From Nothopassalora personata (Eukaryota; Ascomycota; Dothideomycetes; Mycosphaerellales; Mycosphaerellaceae), in assembly GCA_033816765.1 (NCBI GenBank), contig CM066293.1:1240001-1304000 (forward strand): DNA of 64,000 nt, read 5' to 3'. The translations under genes were made by a program, and so were the position numbers. Below the pieces are notes generated by a model, which saw only the letters and a program-made list of their open reading frames with translations, ran no database searches and was not told the DNA's origin. Each line of letters begins with the position of its first letter. Position 1 is the first letter of the stretch. Below, piece by piece: positions 56,701 through 62,700 of this stretch.

Positions 56701-59700
56701 CGACCTCGGTTGTGGCCGAGTCTGACACGTCGTCTTCATGATTGTCTCCGATTTCACGAAAAGCTTCGATGTTCTGTGCTCCAACGGGTCCAAGATCACT
56801 GTGAGGCGATGCACTTGCAATGATCTCTGTAACCTTCTCTGGCCCGGCAGTCTGTGCTGTGGTCGATAATTCCGACTCATCCTCTTGCCGAAGCTGTTCC
56901 TTGCCCTTCTTGCTCATGTCCCTCTTCGATGAACCTTGACGCAGGAGAGGTGGCGCTGACTCCAAGATCGGAGCGTCCACAACCTCTTCTTTTTGAGCAT
57001 CTTCTTCGATGGGCTCAGGAAGTGGATAGTCACGAGTTGGCTCGGACCCCGACTTGGATTGCTCAACGTCAGCAGCAGGCTCTGGAGAACGATCTTGCGT
57101 TTTGTGATGAGCATAAACCGCAGCAGTGCCATGCACAGCAGCAGTGGCGGCCGACCGAATCCCGCTCGAATTCTTGCCTGGAGATTTCGACCTGCTCCGA
57201 GGAAGCTCATCTGGCTTCATGGTCAAGCCAAGAGTGGCCTCGACAGTCTCAGTCGACATGTTCCCAGTCGATTGAATGCCTTGTTCATGTAAGCGCTCAT
57301 CCTGCGCAAAGTCCTCCCAAGTGTAGAACTGCGGCTCCTGTTTCGCTGCCTTCTCACCAGAGCCTGGGAGGCTATGGAACTCAGAGGCCTTGGGCGTGAC
57401 CTCTCCAGATCCGAGGGGGTCGTCTCTGTAAGCATTTGCCTCATCAGTATCAAGCGTCAGTGGTGCAACTTGGGACCGATTCGGTGAGTCAAAGTCGAGG
57501 TCCTCGACAGCAGATTGGTACTTCTCATCACTGCCCTGAATACTTGAAGCACGGCTGGAAGGTTTGCTCGATGGCAAACTTGGCAGAGCATCTTCCACCT
57601 CTGGAGTCTGACGATTGCGCTCGACGAGATACAGCGGACGGATCTCTGTCGACTGTGGGCGTCCTTGGCGAGATCTCGTGGAGCTGGGAGAGACGGGCGT
57701 TGCGGGAGATCGAGCAACCGGTGAACTGAAGCTGTGGGCTCGATCCTTGGCGCTCAAAGGAGTCTGTGGAGCACGTCCAGGGAAATGCAGAGGTACTGCA
57801 CTCGAGGACGGAGGCCTTCCCGTCGAGACTGGACGCGATGGTGTCTCAAGCATAGGAGAGGGTTCCAGTACCGGTGCATCACGATCATGACACTCTTCGT
57901 CATGGTGCTCTTCCGCAACATTGTGCTTCGGGGTTGGCTTCTCTTCGTGATCACGCCCAGCGAACGCAGCACCAACAGCAGCGCCTAGTCCTGCAGCGAT
58001 GGCAGCACCTGTCACCAGTCCGGCGCCAGACTCGGCCTCGGCAGAGCTGCCTTTTCTCTGCTGTTTGGCGGTCGAACCTGGACTTGCCGGACGACTAACG
58101 GGCAGAGGCGGCATTTCCTCTACCCGCATCCCTAAAAAAGACTGATGTCTTGACCCGGCACCATAGGCGTCTTCGTCGTCAGTCCTTCTCCTGTGATGGT
58201 GACGGCTTCCACTTTCGCTAGAAGCGGCCCAGGACTCGCGACTGTCGCGCCGCGACAAGTTGTCGCCATCGTCATCTGTGCCATGACGGCGGTGGTGGTG
58301 ACGATATCCAGGCTCGCTGCGAGCGGGCGACACCCGAGCATAGTCGTCGTGGGTCGTGCGTCGACGATGTTCTTTGCTGTCGTCGTCGTCGTCGCTGCCT
58401 TTCTCAGATCTGTGACGTCTGCTCTTGCCTGACGAGGACTTCACACTCTTTGTGTCGTCATCATGATCGCCATACTCAGATCTTGATCGATGCTTACGAC
58501 GGTGCCTAGATCCTTCCTCTTCGTCATCGCGCTTGCTGTCCCGAGTTGAAGTGCGACTGAGTGATGTGTCGTCCTTGTACGATTTCACGTCATCAGTAGA
58601 CTTGTTACGACCAAAGAGACCGAAGATGCCGCTCTTCTTCTCTTTCTTCTCTTTCTTCTTCTCGACCGGTGACTCTTCTTTGTCTCTTCGAGATCTGCTC
58701 GACACTACCGAGCGAGTATCATCGTCGGCGTCGGCGTCGTCGTCGGCGTGTCTGGAGCGGCGCTTCGACTTGCTTGAGCGCTCATAATCACCCATCGGCT
58801 CGGTTGCGGCACCCGATGCCGTCTCGTAAGCATATGAGGGCTCATCAAAATCATCGCCGCCTCTCCGCGCCTCCTCGCGTCGTAATTTGCGCTCGTCCGA
58901 AGCTGAAGACCGCGAGTCTTCGATTGAAATCTGCTTCGGGCTATCACCTCTCCTTCGCGCCTCGTCAAAGTATCCTATGTCGCGCAACTTGCTGTCACCA
59001 GATCTGTCGAGCTCGCGAGACGATGAAAGGTCATCTGCTCGCGATGATTCGCCGTCCTTGCTATAGCCATTCGTCTGCGGCTTTGGATCATCCTTCTTTT
59101 CGTTCGTGCTCACGTAGTCGTCGATAGATATTTCAGATCGCAGTGGCGAGCTGACCTCGGGAACGTTGAAAGCTGCGCTGTTTCGCTTGCTCTTCTTCTT
59201 TGACTTCTTCGACGGTGCGGTGGAGTTCGTCCAATCGTCCTCTGCCGATGTACCAGGCTCAACTGCTTGGCTTGGCTCTTCTGGAACCTGACCCTCTGCA
59301 TCTTTGGACGAGCTGTTGTGGATTTGCTCGACAGGGTTCTCGTCGACCTTCTCATCGGAATCGCGACGATCGCTGTCCCAGCCGCCTGGCATGCCATGTG
59401 GCTCGGAAAGCGGTGGCTCAGGTGCAGCGGGCAGGTCGCTGGGGAGGTCTCGAAGATCGTCATAACTGGGCTCGCCAAGCTGCGATTTCTTGTCCTTCTT
59501 TTTCTTCTTGCTGGAGCCAAAGGTGGGTCCTTCGGTGCTGTCAAGCACTGCAGCGGCGGCAGAAATGCCGTCAGTCACAAGAGCAGCATCGGCAAGTCGC
59601 TCCTTGTCAAGTTTCTTCTGATCCTTCTTGCTAAGTGGTACCTCCCAATCATCTAAAGCAGATTGCTCACGGGATGTCTCTTCAGGTGCATTGACCGGCT

Positions 59701-62700
59701 TGGCTTCTGAAGGTAGTTGTTCAATCGAGCTAGCAAGATCGCCGGACTCCTTCCGAGCCTTATCGCGCTTCTTCTTATCTTTCTTGCTGAGGAAGTAATC
59801 TCCTTCGGGCTCAACGGCAACCTGGGTCGTAGGCGAAGTCACAGACTCGGGTTCGTTGACAGGCGTTGATGGGTCACTTTCTACCACCCTAGAACGCTTG
59901 GCTGCCTTGTCGCGTTTCTTTTTCTCCTTAGCAGAGAGTGGTGGCTCCCACGCTGGTTCTGCCGTGAAAGGTGTCGGCTCGGTCACAGGCACTGGAGCGC
60001 GTGCCTCGCTCTGTTCCACAATGCTCTGGCGCCTGGCTTCTTTCTCGCGCTTCTTCTGCTCCTTCTTGGACAGCGGTGGCTCCCAGGCAGGCTCTGCGAC
60101 AGATTCCTTGACTTGTTCAGGCTTGGCTGTATAGTAGGTCGTCGTCTCGCTTTCGACCACACTGCTAGCTCTCTTTGCCTCTTTCTCACGCTTCTTTTTG
60201 TCCTTTTTGCTGAGAGCCGGGTCCCAGTCGCTGACTTCTTCTGCGGCAGCAGCGACTGCAGCGGCAGCCTGCTCTTTCTCTGTTTCAGGGGTGACTGGAT
60301 CATTGTCGCGCTTTGATCGAGGTCTGTAGATATCATCCATGTCATCGACAAAGCCGCCGGGAATGTGTGGCCTCTTTTCTTCAACAGGTGTAAGCTCGTC
60401 TATCTCGCCTTCCACAAAGCCTCTGACAGGCGGCGCTCCCTCTGTCCCGAGCGATGCAATATTGAAGATTCCCGTACCCATGTCAGACACGGAGTCGAAG
60501 AATGGTTGGCGATAGAACCCCCGAGGCTCTGGCCCTGGCGATGGTGTGATGTCTTCGACATCTTTATCATCATCCGCACCAGCCCTGGCGTCGGACTTCT
60601 CGTCACGTAGCCACTCTTCTTCGGTGTAATGTCGCTCGCCACCGTTGGGGTCTTCAACCACGATTTCATGCAGAGCAGCGCCTGCCGCAGCCGCACCGGC
60701 GACGCCAGCGGCAGCTGTAGTAGCGGGGTTGTTGCGGACGTCAGGGCTGGTAATGTACGAGTCGCGATCATGGTACGATTCAGGAGTGTCGACATCATAG
60801 TAGTGCGTGCTGTCATCACCCCAAGAGATGTTTCGACTACGCTCAGACTTCTCGCTGCGGGATTGCGACACCGACGATTTGTTGAGCTCGTTAGCAAGTT
60901 CCAAGACCTGCTCCTTGGACAGTGGCGACTTCGTGTGCTCTTTCGGTCGAAAGGGACTGTTGTCCACTGGGCCAGGCGGTGGCGTCGGAGCAATGACATT
61001 GAGTCTCGGCACACCATGTGGTGCTATTTTGCCTCTGCCATAGCCATAGTCTGAACTCGATGGAAACGACGACAGGATTTCGGCATCTCGCAAGTGGAAG
61101 ACTTGCGTATTCATGTCACCATCAGGGCTGACAGCACTAGTCTTACCACCTGCTTCCTTGGCGAGCAGCTCTTTCGGCGCGAAGAAGTCGGCGTAGTTCG
61201 TCCTCTTGTCATCGTCGTACGCACGTTCCCTGTCATTGACGACCTTCTCGGCCGCTTTGTGTGCGAACTCGACGTAGCGTGCATTTTCGACAGCAGTGTG
61301 CTTTTTCTTAAAGAAGTCAGGGTCGTAGATGTCGTCGTCCATGAGTGGCTCGCCCTCATGCTCGTTCTTTGGTTTGATCTCAGCAGCGGAGTACCCATCG
61401 TGGACTTCCACCCCTGTCTGACCACGACCATACTTCTCGCTTGCGCGATGTTCCAGTTCAGCACGTCCTTCAGATTCGCCTGTTGAATCATTCTTCTCTC
61501 GAGCCTGCCAAGCTGAGCCGTACTGTTGTTCCGGGTGATCTTGATGACCCTTGTCATAAAAACCATCGTCACGACTTTTCTTTCGATCACGCTTCTTGTC
61601 GTGCTCACGACCGGCCATGACAGCCCCGACGGTGGCGGCAGCCGCAGCGCCGACTGCGACCGGAGCCCAGCCGGAGGATGTCTTTCGCTCGCTCTCAGCA
61701 ATCTGGCTGCCATACTGCGGTGTCTGCTGTCGTGCTGATGGCCATTGCTTGCGTTCATTCCCTGGGCTTTGGCTCGGAGATCGCTGAGAATAGGCTTCAT
61801 ACTGATTTCGCTGCTCTGACTCGCGCCGCCGTTCGTACTCCTCAATAAGTCGTGCCTGCTCACGTGCGTAAGCTTCATTCCGTTCACGACGCTCGCGCTC
61901 TGCAAGTTCAGCAAGCCTCTCGGCCTCTTCTCGCGCGTGGCGATGCTTTTCGGCCTCGGCCGCGGCAGCAGTTGCAGCGGCTTGTCGATCGCGAGCATCT
62001 TGCTCGAGACGCTCACGCTCGACGCGGGCTGTTTCTTTCTGTCGCTCGCTATCAGCACGCTCTTCGGCTTCGCGCTGTGCAGTGCGTTCCCGTTCAAGTT
62101 TGAGCTCAGCTGCCTCGCGATTCTCTTCTTCGCGTTGACGGCGGATCTCTTCCTGTCTCGCCTCTTTCGCAGCTCGGTCAGCTTCTTCCTTCAATGCCCT
62201 GGTACGATCTGCTCGGCGCCGCTCTTCATCAGCCAGCTTCTGCTCGCGGCGACGTTCGCGGTCTTCCTTGGCTTGTTGCTCCTCAGTAAAGCCAAAGCTG
62301 ACTCTACTCGGCTCCTTATCTCTTCCGGATCTTCCAGACATACTCGACATGCCAGCTATAGCACCAGCAGTGGCCAATGCTACGCCTCCAATGAGAGCGG
62401 CATCTTGAGCAAAGTGACCACGAGTTGGGCTTGAATTTGCACGGCGCAGCTGACTTGGCCGAGAGCTCGTTGGGCTATCAAGTTCAAGTGGGCTCTGAGT
62501 GAAAGCTGGCTGTGCTGGCGAGATCGGCTGAGGCGCTTTAAGAATGTCTGGACCTGGTCGCGAGACCTGGACGCCCTCATCAAAAGCACCTGGCATTGAG
62601 TAAAACCTCGAAGGAATGCCAGCATCAGAGATTGGGGCCGGGTCGACATATTGCATAGGACCGGCAGGGCCGCTTGCGGTCGAAGTGCTGACCGGGCTTG

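Noticed and set aside
61111..62097. 328-codon minus-strand frame in another phase of the giant gene
   Set aside because: Overlaps the charged helical region in the real frame. Arg/Ser-rich composition is what a shifted frame of Glu/Arg-rich sequence gives.
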